Assembly (NCBI GenBank): GCA_949752745.1
Contig: OX457028.1
Span: 25,236,927 to 25,300,926 of the forward strand
Length of the DNA stretch: 64,000 nt
DNA from: Protula sp. h YS-2021
Taxonomy: Eukaryota > Annelida > Polychaeta > Sabellida > Serpulidae
Direction of reading: 5' to 3'
In this document: in pieces, positions 45,756 through 57,849 of the stretch
How the letters are laid out: each line of letters starts with the position of its first letter
Position numbering within the stretch: the first letter of the stretch is position 1
Made by a program: the position numbers and the translations under genes
The notes under the pieces: generated by a model
Seen by the model: only the letters and a program-made list of their open reading frames with translations
What the model was told of the DNA's origin: nothing
Database searches by the model: none

Positions 45756-48235
45756 CCCAGCAGGCAAAAGACGTAATATGGTCATGACGTGATTCAGACC
45801 AAATCAAGACATTTAGAAAATCCCAGAAAGGTCCCACTCTGGCCGCGACATCATTGAGACCATATATGGATATTCGACAAGTCCAAAAAGGTCTTATTTT
45901 GGTCATATCGTAAAGAGGTCACAAAATAAGCTCTGCAATCCAAAGTTGCCTTCCTTGCTTGTTTTATCCCATAATTAATCAATATTTGCAGTTCTAACGC
46001 CAGTAAAAACAAGATTTTAAAAAGTTACAGATCAAAATTGTTTAAAATACACCACGTATTAGCATTTCCAGTTTTGTTAAATATATATATTTGCATATGT
46101 TTTAATTTTCTTATGAATATATTTGAATATTTGGGCAATTTTGATTGAAAGTCAATATATAGGGTATAAAATCACGCAGAAAGTAAAAAATAAATAATCT
46201 TTGAATATATAATATTAGTTGTAAAGTCAGAATTTTAAGGCGGTCTTGATAATGCCTATTTTATGCAATATTTAATATCTACAAGAGAAAAATAATAAAA
46301 ATAAAGGTCTATCAAAATAACGAAACGCTTGCAAAATATTGGAGTGCAAATTACATTCTTATATTAATTCTGTACAACAGTAGCAATGTATATATATATA
46401 TATCTATACCCCAGTACTTCTGCGAAAAAGGTGTTATCCATAACAATCAAACCGCCGTAGAGGTTGGCTGTTGAGCAACAACGTATACATAACAGAGAGA
46501 TCTCATCAACGTTGTCCGGTTGAACACAAGGCGGTTTATTACCGAAATCATGGTTTCAATTTTTTGCTCATATTTTAAAGAAATTGGGATTTTAATGTCA
46601 GGTAAGATAAGGTTTATTTCTGGCTTTAATATAAATGCTTTGATGTGTTTGCTTATTATGTCATGTAAAGTGTATTTTGAAATCAGCGCTCTAAATGGGC
46701 GATAATATGTGATTGTAGGAAAACGACAAAATAAAATATTTATCTGACAGTTTTCCTTTACCTGACAGGTTTGTCAAGAGTTTTGTCGGACAGTTTTGTT
46801 GAGGTGAAGTAAATGGCAATAAAATTATAATACGTTTCAACAGCAGTGATACGGTCTATCACCGGTATAAGCCAAATCACATTTAGTATGGTGTTCCGAA
46901 AAAATGCACAAAAAATTGTGCGTTTCGAATACAAACTATAACTAAGTATAAAAATGAAAGAAGCGTTCCGAGTATGAACTGTTTTTGCTATAATTCTTCT
47001 ATCTTTTTTTTCATTTTTTATCCGGTTCCGTTTCAGTCGAAATACTTATTACGTATATTTCATTTTATTTTCTACGGCTCTCCTGTCTGTCTACGTGGTG
47101 TACTGGGCCTGTCAAATGAATGTGAGGAGGCCTAAATATCGGTAAATAAAATAACTTTAAGTGATTTGGTATTGATTTGTAGCAATAAACAAAATGTTGG
47201 TGTTGGTGTATTCACTCCAATGCCTTATTGTTTAATGGAAGTTATGAGAAATTATTCAGTAATAAATTACTTTTATTGGTGTAAACCTAATCACAGATTC
47301 TGCCGTATTATTTAACTGGATTGACAGCGACATATTACTTAAATTGAATGGTTTTTTGTTTATTTAAAGTGCATGTCAAGCGAATTAAATTGAGTATATG
47401 TATTTATGAATCTATGTTTTTATACAGTTTCAACGTTATTTTGAAGAAATAAACGGGTGCAACCTCTTCCTTCGTGGCTGTTCCGTGTGTCTGTCCGTCC
47501 ATCCGTCTGTTTGGAGTACGCACTGATACAGTGAAACGATGAATTATTCGGCACACTAAAGAGGTTCGGACCACCAAGAGCCTGTTTTGTTGTTCAGTGC
47601 GCTTTGTGATTCGGCGCGCTTTCTTCACTGCAATTTGTGATTAAGCGCTTTTCCGCAGCGCACTTTGTGATTTAGTGCGCATTCAGTAAGACAGCAGCGT
47701 GCATTTTTATGTATTTGCGTGTTCGGGTAAAAGAATGATGATTCAGGTTAGCTTCAAGGAAAAGATTTTTATTGCTAAAGCGTTGTTGTGATTAGATATT
47801 CAATGCGTTCATTTTATAATGAAGCAATACAATTGTATAGAGCAACAATATTGTATTTTATTCTGTTTAATCCAGTTTTGTCCCTGAACAGGCGTCTTTA
47901 AAATAGACAGCAGACTCAGAAAAAATTGCGGAATCGACCTTTTCCAGATATCGTGAATCCGTCCGAAAACGACGTCTTTTCAAGTCCCCAAAAAGACGTC
48001 CTTTTTTGTTGCAAAATCAACCTTTTTAGACGTCGTAAAGATGTCCAAAAACCACGTCTTTTTTACATCCAAACATCCAAACTTTTTGCGTCTTAAGACG
48101 ACGTCTTTCTTACGTCTCAAAAAGGACGTCCGTTTTTGTTGCAAAATCCACCTTTTCCAGACGTCTTAAAGACGTCATGTTGGTCCAAAAATTACGTCTT
48201 ATAGACGTCTTAAAAACGTCATTTTGCCTGCTGGG
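45756..48235. mobile_element. Non-autonomous DNA element with CCCAGCAGGCAAAA ends
   Basis: Inverted ends cccagcaggcaaaag (45756) and attttgcctgctggg (to 48235). 2480 bp, AT-rich interior, no transposase. Subterminal regions on both sides hold gacgtc-rich repeats; on the right three ~90-bp units at about 47930-48230. It splits the DIRS-like RT/RNase H frame. Only AG is repeated at the flanks. Confidence 0.75.
47930..48230. repeat. Subterminal ~90-bp tandem repeats
   Basis: Three diverged units of ttgttgcaaaatcaacctttt, agacgtcttaaagacgtc and acgtctttttt. Confidence 0.75.
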
Positions 48236-48760
48236 AGCAAGACTGCAGCAAGCCTAACAGTTTCTGAAGGTTGCGTAGCTTCACGAGTAATTTGTTGATG
48301 AAACTGGATATGAGATGTAACGCCTTGTCAGTCTTATCCTGTGGGATGGCAGCTGTCATTCTGACTGTATCGACCTCAATGCCATGAATAAATATCGTCG
48401 TGGTAGGTAAGACAGTTTTAAACGGTTTTAAGGGGAGGTTTATCACACGAGAGAACATAACCCAAGCATAGCACCATCACAATGACCTGCACACACAAAA
48501 ATGAAGTAATCTAACATATGACTGACATGGGAAAAAGAGTCAACAATTTTATTAATCCATTGTAAAGAAGAACTGAAAGACTCCAATATGGCACAACTGG
48601 AACAACAACCCATAGGCAACATTTTATCATGAAAATAATATCCCTAACAAAGCATCCGAGTATTGGAGTATTGGTATTGGTCCGGAAGAGCCGGAATTTG
48701 TCCATAAGCATCTTAAGTATCACATTTTGCAATTACAGCTGCAGGTCCACAACTTAAAAT
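48236..48760 (-). pseudogene. DIRS-like reverse transcriptase fragment
   Basis: On the minus strand one frame reads KMLPMGCCSSCAILESFSSS, the LPFGxSSSxxxFE motif of DIRS RTs, then MLDYFIFVCAG where the catalytic YLDD would be; the second Asp is lost. The connection region 48236-48458 reads GIEVDTVRMTAAIPQDKTDK and LRNLQKLLGLLQ. Several frameshifts. Confidence 0.72.
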
Positions 48761-48979
48761 AAGTAGCATAAGCATCAGGGATTAATGAATTAACAGACTG
48801 ATTACGATGTACAGAAAATGGCTCCGCCACTCGGCCAAAAGAAATTACATGGATAATTTTTGCATCACAAGATCTGCTTTGATGTTCACCGATTTATGGT
48901 TAGGAATTTGGCAAGATTGACTGGGATCCACGCAATGTAAGCTAAAACCGCGTGTAAACCCAATAATTAGAAGGCATGT

Positions 48980-49579
48980 CCTGGATAATTTTTTAACAAA
49001 AATGATAGTTTTGCACATTGATGGGCGTCGGCAAGTTATTTTCGTTTTGGTTCAATGGTGGCGCTGACAACTTGCTTATTGTTGACGGCAGTGGCTGGTG
49101 TCCTATTTGACGGACAACAAGCGCTGGCATGTTGTCCCTGGCATTTGAAACAACAGTGTCGATACCGGCAGGTGGCCCGGGTAGTAATATCCAATTAGGG
49201 TTGCGAAAAATATCGGTCGTATAGGTTCTAGCGAGTAAGGGTTGTGGATGCGGAGAGGAGGTACAGCTCCTGATTTATCGCATCGGTTGAATGGGGAGGT
49301 TTCCCTCAGCTTTTAGAACTCCTTGTCATACGACCAAACGACGAAATAAGCCTCTGGTTTACGAGTGTTCATAGGAAAAATATCCTCGGAGTCGCATAAT
49401 TCCTCCACGCAGGGTGATTCCTCCAAAGGCCCCTGTTGTATGTCTGGAGACGGCCCTGCGACTTCCGACATAGCTTCTTGCACCGATTAAGCAATAACGG
49501 GTCGAAGCTGTTTGACGACATAAGAAAGAATCACGGCATGTCTGTTGTTTGTCAGTTTTCTTGATTTTTTAGGAGGCAT
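48980..49579 (-). pseudogene. DIRS-like Gag fragment with Cys/His knuckle
   Basis: Starts MPPKKSRKLTNNRHAVILSY at 49579; an in-frame stop comes after LRPVIA. Near 49130-49175 the minus strand reads CRYRHCCFKCQGQHASACC, the Cys-rich knuckle common at the Gag C-terminus of DIRS-group elements. Confidence 0.65.
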
Positions 49580-49867
49580 TCTGAAAAACAGCAAAATAAA
49601 CGCCTTAGAAAAAACACGCAAGAGGCCATATATTGGCTGAGCCCTATATCATGACGTGACAAAATAATGTGGAACTCCAATTAAAAGGTCTAGGTAAAAG
49701 AGTACATGATGTCAAAATAAAAAACCAATAAGTTATGAACTATTCAAATTGTGATCCGGGTCAGTTGTAAAGGAAGGGTGCGAAACAAGACCACAAAGAA
49801 TGTCCCTGAACAAGTAAAAAAAATAAACAACACACATCAAAGAAAGCTGTACCATTAACACGTCAAG

Positions 49868-50030
49868 AAAAGCCAGGCTAAGTTAATGAAATCAAAGCAA
49901 TAGTCAGACTCAAAGTGTGAGCGATCGCAGAAAAAAATGGAGAGATAAGTCCAAGACTAGATGTGTTCAAAAGGTTAAAAATGGTGTGAGTGATAGCACA
50001 AAAATGTACAAAGAATGTTCCTGAACAAAT
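49868..50030. repeat. Dispersed ~160-bp repeat, left of BEL-2
   Basis: ctaagttaatgaaatcaaag onward matches 55815-55975 in the same orientation. Confidence 0.8.
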
Positions 50031-50189
50031 CTGAAACAAAATAGACCGAAATTCGTCCAGCAAATTAGATCCCACTTGGAATGATAAGTCATCTGAGGAC
50101 TGTCTAAAAATATGACTGTTCTTTCCGCAACTTTTAACCACCAAAAAGAGAAAAAATTTGAAATGTGTTCTCGCACACCCTTTTCACAT

Positions 50190-50570
50190 ACAAGTGGGTG
50201 CCCTTACCGTTTTCGAGATACAGGGCAGCTTCCGGTTTGTGCCTCGAAAGTGACCTTGAGGTCAAGGTCACCGAAAGTTATAGGTTAAGTAACGTCGTAG
50301 AGGGGAAAGAGGTCGAAAATGATGTCAAAATGCTCTATCTCTTACCGTTTTTGAGATACAGCTTCCGTTTTTTTTTTGCTTGAAAGTAAGCTTGAGGTAA
50401 AGGTCACAGGAAGCTCTACCTAACGTAATGTCGTAGAGGGGTTGGAGGTCGAAAATTAACTCTGAATTGCTCTATCTCTTGCCGTTTTCGAGATAAATCA
50501 TTGTTTTTTTTTAAAATGACGTTTTTTGAGATTTGACCTTGACCTGTCAGGTCAAGGTAATAAATTTTAT
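50190..50570. repeat. Three units of the dispersed ~130-140-bp repeat
   Basis: Units contain ctctatctcttaccgttttc, gcttccgg and ccttgaggtcaaggtca. Same orientation as 57550-57840. Confidence 0.85.
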
Positions 50571-50681
50571 TAGGTGCTCCAGTTCACATAAGCCTTCATA
50601 CATATGCCAGCTTCAAAAGCTTTGGAGGAGATGTCTGGAAACCAAATCGGCGGAAGAAGACAAAAATATTAAAAAGGTTCG

Positions 50682-51500
50682 TGAAGCAACTAAAATGCCG
50701 CTTCCCAATCAAGGGAGACCATGAAGAGCCGTTATAAAACTTTATTTACCACTTATACGCAATGCACATGAAAAGCGAACTAAGGCTCTGAGATTTGAAC
50801 TTCACTATGCGTGAGTTTTCGAGTGATCGTGAGATCGACTGAAATAAACATTGATAACTAATTAACAAATACACTAAAAAGTGATATACTAAATGAGAAA
50901 ACCAAATTAAGTTTAACCTTTAATTTTCACTCAAAGTTTGCCTTTTCCAAATTAACAGATTATGATCTTAATTAAAACACTGAAGGCCAAATAAAGACAG
51001 TATTAATAACTTAACTGATTATAATAACCATGACTATTAAAATGAATAACCTTAGCGTATTTATGTGGTTTTTATCTCCCTTAAAGCAAGACTCAAAACA
51101 TGTTGGCTTCTTGTTATGACAAAACTCTCTTTGACTTTTGAGTTTATAACTGAGGAATTAATGGATTTCTGGACCTTTTATAGTTGAACGGATTAATCAC
51201 AAAAAACTAAGAAACTTACACATTACCTAATTGAAAGAAAAGTGGATGCAAAACAATCCGGATTTCACAATAACACACAAAGGATACATAGAAATATGCA
51301 GTATTACTCAGGTTTGAGATTTAAGGACAAACGCATCAATAAGCCTAATATATTGAGTTTTAATTGAAACGGGATAGAAAATGACGTTTTTTAGACAAAC
51401 AGACAATACTCATAGCAAAATACCTCTTTTAAAGAACTTTGGCCTTGTAATGTGACACTTATCCAGAGGAAGAAAAAATAGCTAAAATCTGGCCCTTACA
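50682..51500 (-). repeat. BEL-2 3' LTR
   Basis: 819 bp between tgaagcaacta and ggcccttaca on the plus strand (TG...CA). The part to about 51130 is matched at 55361-55800. Confidence 0.8.
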
Positions 51501-51512
51501 CCCCCTCCATTA
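51501..51512 (-). promoter_or_regulatory. BEL-2 polypurine tract
   Basis: ccccctccattt on the plus strand is the complement of a purine tract directly before the 3' LTR. Confidence 0.6.
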
Positions 51513-51984
51513 AATGAGTCAAGCCATTTAACACTATATGAGCGGCCAGATTAAAATATCTTGGATTTTATAAATTTCACACATTCAAAATTAAAAGGCA
51601 CCCTTGAAGCACAATTAGCATAGCACTGCTCAAAGTTTAAACATCCCCTCTGCAAATTAGCACATTAATCTTAATAATACCAAGACGTTACAGTTGACAG
51701 TCGCCTTTTGTGACTATATTTACATGGAGCGTAAAGCTCGCCGCATACTTGATGCATGCATGCTAATCCAAACTTAAGACTACAGCTGTTTATGAAATGT
51801 AATATAGCTGACACAGTTTTAACAAGCAGGGTTTTAAATACAAAAAGGTCCTTTATACCGTAAAATGAATAACATGCGCTACATAAAGCAATAATTACTT
51901 GCAATCAACTTACTCTTTTCACACTTTATTCTGCCCTGTCAGATTCTAACAGGAACACATTTGTGAATAGGTCTTTCTGGAACA

Positions 51985-52596
51985 TTACTTCTTGACTTTA
52001 GTTTTACAGTTGTAACCAGGTTGTTCTTGAAACCAAGTGATACAGTTTGGAGCCTTATCAGGTGACAGGCCTCTTGAAGCCAAATCAGCAGGATTTTCCT
52101 TTCCTGAAATATGGCTCCATTGACTAATACTAGAAGCCTCTCTAATGATACGGTTTGCTACAAAGGTTTGAAACGTTATCAACTCATTGGCAATGCACCT
52201 CACCACAGACATGCTGTCTGTCTAATAAACTACTTCTAGTTCTAATCCTAACTCTTCCTGAATTACCTTTGCTCGGCGAACGCTTACAATGCATGCCATT
52301 TGTTCAAGACGGATCATGGTGAATTTGTGTAGAGGCAAAACTCTGGATTTTGCCATAACTGGTGAACACATGACGTCATTTTTCGACACTGCCCTGAGAT
52401 AACAGACTACACCCATGCCTTTTCTGAAGGCATCACAAAAAACGTGTAACTGATGCCTAACTGATCCTTGATACTCCTTGGGTTTGAAACATCTGTCAAC
52501 CTTCAAGCGCTGTAAGTCTGATAGCTCGGACAAGCACTCCTGCCACTGCTCGAATTCAGCCTCTGGCAACATGTCATCCGAACCTAAACCTTTCAA
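51985..52596 (-). pseudogene. BEL-2 RNase H remnant
   Basis: HQLHVFCDAFRKGMGVVCYL holds the first RNase H Asp. TMIRLEQMACIVSVRRAK and then, after a stop near 52222, WSHISGKENPADLASRGLSP mark the end of the domain. Confidence 0.82.
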
Positions 52597-52614
52597 GCAA
52601 AGCTCTTGTAAAAT

Positions 52615-53415
52615 CTATTTTGCCGGAAGTATGAAAGGCAATGCGATACCTAGCGGATCAAAAATTGAACTTGCAACCGACAATAGTCCTTTTCTAGTTA
52701 AAGGCTTACTGGGAACGTCTATCTTGAAACAGAAACTATCACACTCGACACACCAGTAAGTACCTAAGCCAATAAGTACGTAAAGCCCTATCAAGAGGCA
52801 AAACATCTGCCTTGACATCCAGGTCCTTAATTGCCTTTACCCTATCGGATTCTGGAATCGACTTAAGAACAGCTCTAATATCGCTAATCATTTCGTGAGT
52901 CGAAAGCCACCCACCTGCCATCACTGAGATAACTCTGTTACTAAGACCCGAGCCCTGTCCTCGTCGGAAACGGACATCAGACAATCGTCCACATAAAAGT
53001 TGTCTTGAACTGTTGTCAAAACTTCCTCAGAAAACTTACCTTGGTTACCTTCTGCAGTGGCTCTTAATGCCTTCATCGATACACTTGGTGATGAGACACT
53101 ACCAAATAAATGTGAGCACATCCTACAACAAACTGGATCCTTGTCCAGCTGACCATTTGGCCACCACAGAAAACGTAAACAATCTCTGTCTTCAACGGAA
53201 ACCCTAATCTTGTGGAATATTGTTTTTATGTCTCCCATCAGTGCTACGGACTCCTCCCTAAACCGCAACAAAGCTCCAACCAAACTGTTCGTTAAATTCG
53301 GACTCTGTAGTAACTTACTGTTTACTGACATGCCATTGCAGTTGGCCGCACAGTCAAACACGACCCTGATCTTTGACTTATTTTTGCCATAACACAAAAG
53401 TGAGGTCTGTACCAA
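52615..53415 (-). pseudogene. BEL-2 reverse transcriptase remnant
   Basis: 52921-53415 carries RVVFDCAANCNGMSV, RFLWWPNGQLDKDP and NFYVDDCLMSVSDE with the catalytic Asp pair. 52615-52984 continues with the thumb and connection regions (SIFDPLGIALPF) in other frames. Confidence 0.86.
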
Positions 53416-53419
53416 ACTT

Positions 53420-54110
53420 TCCTATCGTCTCTCAACAGCTCGTTTTACTGAACTACTTCCGCATAGCCCTTACAAAACATGTCTTCCATGAAATTTGTAT
53501 AATCTTTGAGAAGCTCTGAATCACCCGATAATCGTTTCTTTAAAGAATTGAGCCTCTTCTCGGTTTGAGAACGATTGTCAGGCATAACTATTGAATTTTC
53601 TTTGAAGGGAAGACCGATTTCGTAATGACCATCTATGAACTGTTTTGAAGTCTCAACCTTCCTAACAAATTCCTTGTCTTGTTGTGAATACTCACCTTTG
53701 TCACCGATCTGTCTCTAGGGAAAGTCCAGATTTCCTGAGCTACTATACAGCCTTTCAAGTCTGTCCAATTCACTAATTGGCCGCATTGAAGCATCAGCTG
53801 CCATATTTACTGTTAAAACACCTTTTTGATCTTTTCTCACCAAGTTATAGACAACCCAACCTAACGGTGTTTTGACAGCCAGTGGGGACCCTCTCTGACC
53901 TTTCTTGATTTCTAATGGTACACAGACATAAGGAACATCGTTCCCAAGCAAAATCTCAATTTCGGCATTTATTACTGGGACATCTATTCCTCTCAAGTGG
54001 GACTACTGAAAGATATCTTTATTTCTCGGTTTGTGTTCCTCTGACACCGGCTTTGTATCTTTTGTTAACAGGCCAAAACTGTTCTGACCATTTAAATCGG
54101 AATTATTAAC
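53420..54110 (-). pseudogene. BEL-2 protease and RT N-terminus remnant
   Basis: 53715-53996 reads INAEIEILLGNDVPYVCVPL and KTPLGWVVYNLV, the protease-to-RT linker typical of BEL pol. The protease active site itself is not recognisable in the broken sequence to its right. Confidence 0.7.
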
Positions 54111-54269
54111 CTTCACAGGGATAATCGCCAGAGTGCAAAACCCATTGCTCACACTACTTGAGCATTCTACCCTTTCATTCATTTCTTCCCCATTTTTCTC
54201 TACTTCTACCCTTTCTGGATGTTCGACATTTTTAACCGGCTCTTGTCTCTGTTGTTCACGGTGAAGCGA

Positions 54270-55240
54270 CGTTGGGTGCCTCCCGTTACACTTTTTACAA
54301 ACAACTTTTTCTAAATTCTTTTGATTGATGGCTCTTTTCTAAACATCTAAAACACAATTTATTGCCAAAAAACAAATCCTTTCTGTTCATCCCAGCTTAT
54401 CATCTGCAGCTACAAGCAGTTTATAACATCGTGATTAGACTTGTCACAATACATGCATTTCTTCTGCTCCGTGCTTGTTGTTGCACATGATGGCTTCTTC
54501 TGGCCCTTCTTTGGAACTTTCGTTATGCCGAACGTTGGGTCGTTGGATTTTTTAACTTCGCCTCCAGTATTTTTACTTCATTCAAGTCTATTATGGCACT
54601 GTTTATCTCTGAAGGAATAAAGCATATGGATCAAGTGCCTTCGCGTCTTTGGAGCGGATTGCGTATGTTGTGCAATAATTTCATTTCTACCGTATCGATC
54701 CTCAAGACTGACCATAGCTTGTTGGAAAGCGTGTTCATCGCGAAGATGTGAAAGACTTGAGACGATTTGGTTGGCTTGACCGGATGTGTATTCCAACAGC
54801 ATTGCCATGCGCTCACCGTCATCGTCACAATACTTGAAAACGTGACCTTATAAACTTAATGCACCTTAGGAGATCACCTGAGAATATCTGCACCTCAAAC
54901 GTTGGTTTTCTCAGGTGTCGCACCATGACCTCTATTGCGGGACTTTCTTCTTGTCATAAAATAGACGAAGGTCGTGACATCGGTTCCCGACTACCCGCTT
55001 TCTCCCTGGTTCCAAAGGTCCTGAGCTGTTCTTCGAGAGCCATCCTCTTTTTTTGTATTGTCCGTTAGTCCTTTTTCTTTCCTCAAGTTCCATCGACCAG
55101 TGGAACTCCTCTTCCAAGTCGAATTGCTTGCGCATAATTTCTGCTTTCATTAGCGCCAAACGCAAATCCGGCTCGACATCCTCAGGGTTCAATCACTCTT
55201 TCACGCGACTCAGCACGTGTCTCTTGACCTTGCCCACTCA
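54270..55240 (-). pseudogene. BEL-2 Gag remnant
   Basis: The N-terminal part at about 54932-55240 is highly charged (PEDVEPDLRLALMKAEIMRK). 54578-54808 has LEYTSGQANQIVSSLSHLRD and ALVSLEDRYGR-like helices. Zinc knuckles lie near 54430-54470 (CMYCDKSNHDVINC) and 54290-54350 (CFRCLEKSHQSKE). Multiple stops. Confidence 0.78.
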
Positions 55241-55360
55241 TCACGTAACACGGCTGAAATTTTTTTAAACCAAAATAACGTCTTCCAAACGTCTAATTAC
55301 CAACCAAATGACGTAATAATGGCTCAACAAAACGCTTAACATAAATACGTCAATGAAACA

Positions 55361-55803
55361 TGAAGCAACTAATAGGAGACAATAAAGAGCCGCTATAAAA
55401 CATTATTTACCACTTATACGCAATGCACATGAAAAGCGAAGTAAGACTCTGAGACTTGAACTTAACTATGCGTGAGTTCGCGAGTGATCGTGAAATCGAC
55501 TGAAATAAACATTGATAACTAATTAACAAATACACTAAAAAGTGATAAACTAAATGAGAAAACCAAATTAAGTTTAACCTTTAATTTTCACTCAAAGTTT
55601 GCCTTTTCCAAATTAACAGATTATGATCTTAGTTAAAACACTGAAGACCAAATAAAGACAGTATAAATAACCTAACTGATTATAATAACCATGACTATTA
55701 AAATGAATAATCCTTAGCGTATTTATATGGGTTTTATCTCCCTTAAAGCAAGACTCAAAACATGTTGGCTTCTTGTTACCACAAAATGCTCTTTGACTTA
55801 TGA
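55361..55803 (-). repeat. BEL-2 5' LTR, truncated
   Basis: Starts tgaagcaactaataggagac and stays parallel to the 3' LTR until about 55800. The outer ~370 bp are absent and replaced by the dispersed repeat at 55805. Confidence 0.8.
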
Positions 55804-55804
55804 A

Positions 55805-55975
55805 GGGCCAGAAACTAAGTTAATGAAATCAAAGCAATAGTCATGCTCAAGGAGTGAGTGATCGAAAAAAAATGGCACTTGAAGAATAAGCCCAACACTA
55901 GATGTTGTTCAAAAGGACTAGTCAGGCTAAAAATGATGTGAGTGATCTCACAAAAATATACAATGTCCGTGAGGT
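55805..55975. repeat. Dispersed ~160-bp repeat, right of BEL-2
   Basis: Matches 49868-50030; together they bracket the second BEL/Pao element at unequal distances. Confidence 0.8.
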
Positions 55976-56164
55976 GAAAGTGAATAAAAAATTAAAGCAT
56001 ATATGATAAATATAAATTAGGTGGTTGTCAATTTTAATCAGCATTAACAAAACCAACATAATGTTTGCAAGTCAACAATGAAAATAAGTAAAATGACTTA
56101 CATGGTAATAGTTTCCTAAATTATTCAACAAATTACAGAATCCCAAACAACACAAAACAATTAT

Positions 56165-56770
56165 AAAAATTTGATCATTTGGCATAAACAGCAAAAAAAG
56201 ACAATGACAGATATCAAACAAAGGCTAGCTTTTCGAGGATAAAGCTCGTCGAACAATAAAATTCCTTTCTTGCATAAATAAGTCCATGCACACTTATGCA
56301 CATAGACTGTTCTATTTGTATAAACAAAACGAGGGAAAGTAAACCTATCTCCTACAATACTGGAGTACTGCCGTATTTATAGCGCGAGTTATTCAAGTTC
56401 TGTTTTTTTTTTTTTTGCTTACCCGAGTTGACTCACTTTTATAAAAATGCCACTTAGAAGCAGACCTAGAGGCCGTCAGCGCTCATTCGGGATCTAGTAG
56501 TAAAAATCTCCATTAAGAAAAAATCAGTTACCAGAAAGGGTCATCAAAATGCCATCCAGCTGAACCGAAAAGCGTAACAAAAAAGTAGGCTGTTAATAGA
56601 GATTTTTGATAGAGAGCAGGAAATATCTAACTAGTGTATGTAACTGGGGCATCTAACTAGTGTATCTGAATCGAATGAACAGCAAGACAGTTTCTTTGCT
56701 TAGGCAAATTGAAAATTGGCGTCATCAGGGGTTTAGTTGCTGAGAAACCTCATGCAAGACTAAGTACTCA
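56165..56770. repeat. Segmental duplication, copy C flank fragment
   Basis: 56165-56325 matches 43465-43620. 56320-56520 matches 7315-7510 (actagtagtaaaaatctcca-type end), and 56626-56670 is a short 13-bp satellite remnant. 56690-56740 matches about 8755-8860. The kinase itself is not present here. Confidence 0.85.
56626..56670. repeat. Remnant of the 13-bp satellite
   Basis: Three to four ctaactagtgtat-type units at the position corresponding to the 7643-8696 array. Confidence 0.85.
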
Positions 56771-56814
56771 GGACGGGCATTTTGTGAACGTTTTTGCGGG
56801 ATAGGGTTGGTCGT

Positions 56815-57130
56815 TTTGTATATAACTAAGCTGTCTGCATATTGTGCATGAAAATCCCGCTTTAAAACCGACCAGGAAAACGAAACAGAAAATGACGTCA
56901 TTATGACGTCATCCGTAAAAAATAACGTTACCAATAGTGTCCTTTGTCAAAAAGTAGTTTCATGACATATTTCGCTCGAAATCTCTAGGTCTAACCGTTT
57001 TCGAGATATTCAACTTTGAAATATCCATGACGTCACAAGACGTTGATGACGTCATATGTCAACAAAAAATTTTTGGCATCAGTTCCAATAGTCGACTATA
57101 AGTGTGTCAAATTTCATTCGGCTAGCTAGC
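56815..57130. repeat. Dispersed repeat, first copy
   Basis: tgacgtcattatgacgtcat, gagatattcaactttgaaat and cgactataagtgtgtcaaat match 62930-63235. Confidence 0.85.
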
Positions 57131-57549
57131 TGAAAAAAACTAGACCGATTTCGCCACCGAGTGATAAAATAATCGGTTGAAAACACTATATAACAGTCTA
57201 AAAGGTTTGCTTGATAGTTTATATCAGAGGTGTTATCTACATTGTGCGATTTACCGATGGATTGAAACTATTGCTTCAACCATGTTCAGGATATGTTTTT
57301 CACGATTTATCATGTCACATGATAAGTTAGTTACTAAAGGAGTGTGTCTGTGAATCCATGTGCCGTTAGAATGGTGCGGAGGATTTTACATTCCGTCTTT
57401 TGAAACTTGAATTGCAAGTGGTATTTCTCTGGAAAGACAGCAAAGCAAATCAAGTGTCACCAAGCCACAGAGAAAGTACAAACCCCTGTCGGAATAGTCC
57501 CCAAAGATGGCCTACATTCACTGAAAACATAGCCGAACGAAAAATATTA

Positions 57550-57840
57550 GATCTAACGTCGCAGAGGGGATGGAGGTCAAAAATGAACTCAGAAATTCTA
57601 TATCTCTTACCGCTTTCGAGAATAAGTGCAACTTCCGGTTTTGGTCTCGAAAGTGACCTTGAGGTAGAGGTCACCGGAAGTTATACCTTACGTAACGTCT
57701 TAGAGGGATTGAGGTCGAAAATGAGGTCAAAATTGCTCTCTTACTGTTTTCAAGATAAAAGCAACTTCCGGTTTTAGGCTCAAAAGTGACCTTGAGATTA
57801 AGGTCACTGAAATTTGTACCTAATGTAAAAGAGCTGGGGG
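57550..57840. repeat. Two units of the dispersed ~130-140-bp repeat
   Basis: aacttccggttttggtctcg and gaccttgaggtagaggtcac; closest relative of the 50190-50570 array. Confidence 0.85.
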
Positions 57841-57849
57841 TCCTGGGTC

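Larger units (their letters stand above)
43739..49579 (-). mobile_element. DIRS-like retrotransposon, interrupted twice
   Basis: Minus-strand order: Gag with Cys/His knuckle (about 48980-49579), reverse transcriptase (about 48250-48760), RNase H (about 45130-45755) and tyrosine recombinase (43739-44084). The 45756-48235 and 44085-45052 elements split it. No LTRs and no DDE integrase were found. The presence of a tyrosine recombinase with RT supports the DIRS group; the terminal repeats were not located. Confidence 0.7.
50682..55803 (-). mobile_element. Second BEL/Pao retrotransposon
   Basis: Minus-strand element. The 3' LTR is at 50682-51500 and a shortened 5' LTR at 55361-55803. Coding remnants between them run in the order Gag, protease, RT, RNase H; the integrase is not seen, because only about 480 bp lie between RNase H and the 3' LTR. 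A polypurine tract (minus-strand aatggaggggg) abuts the 3' LTR start. Many stops and frameshifts. Confidence 0.86.
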
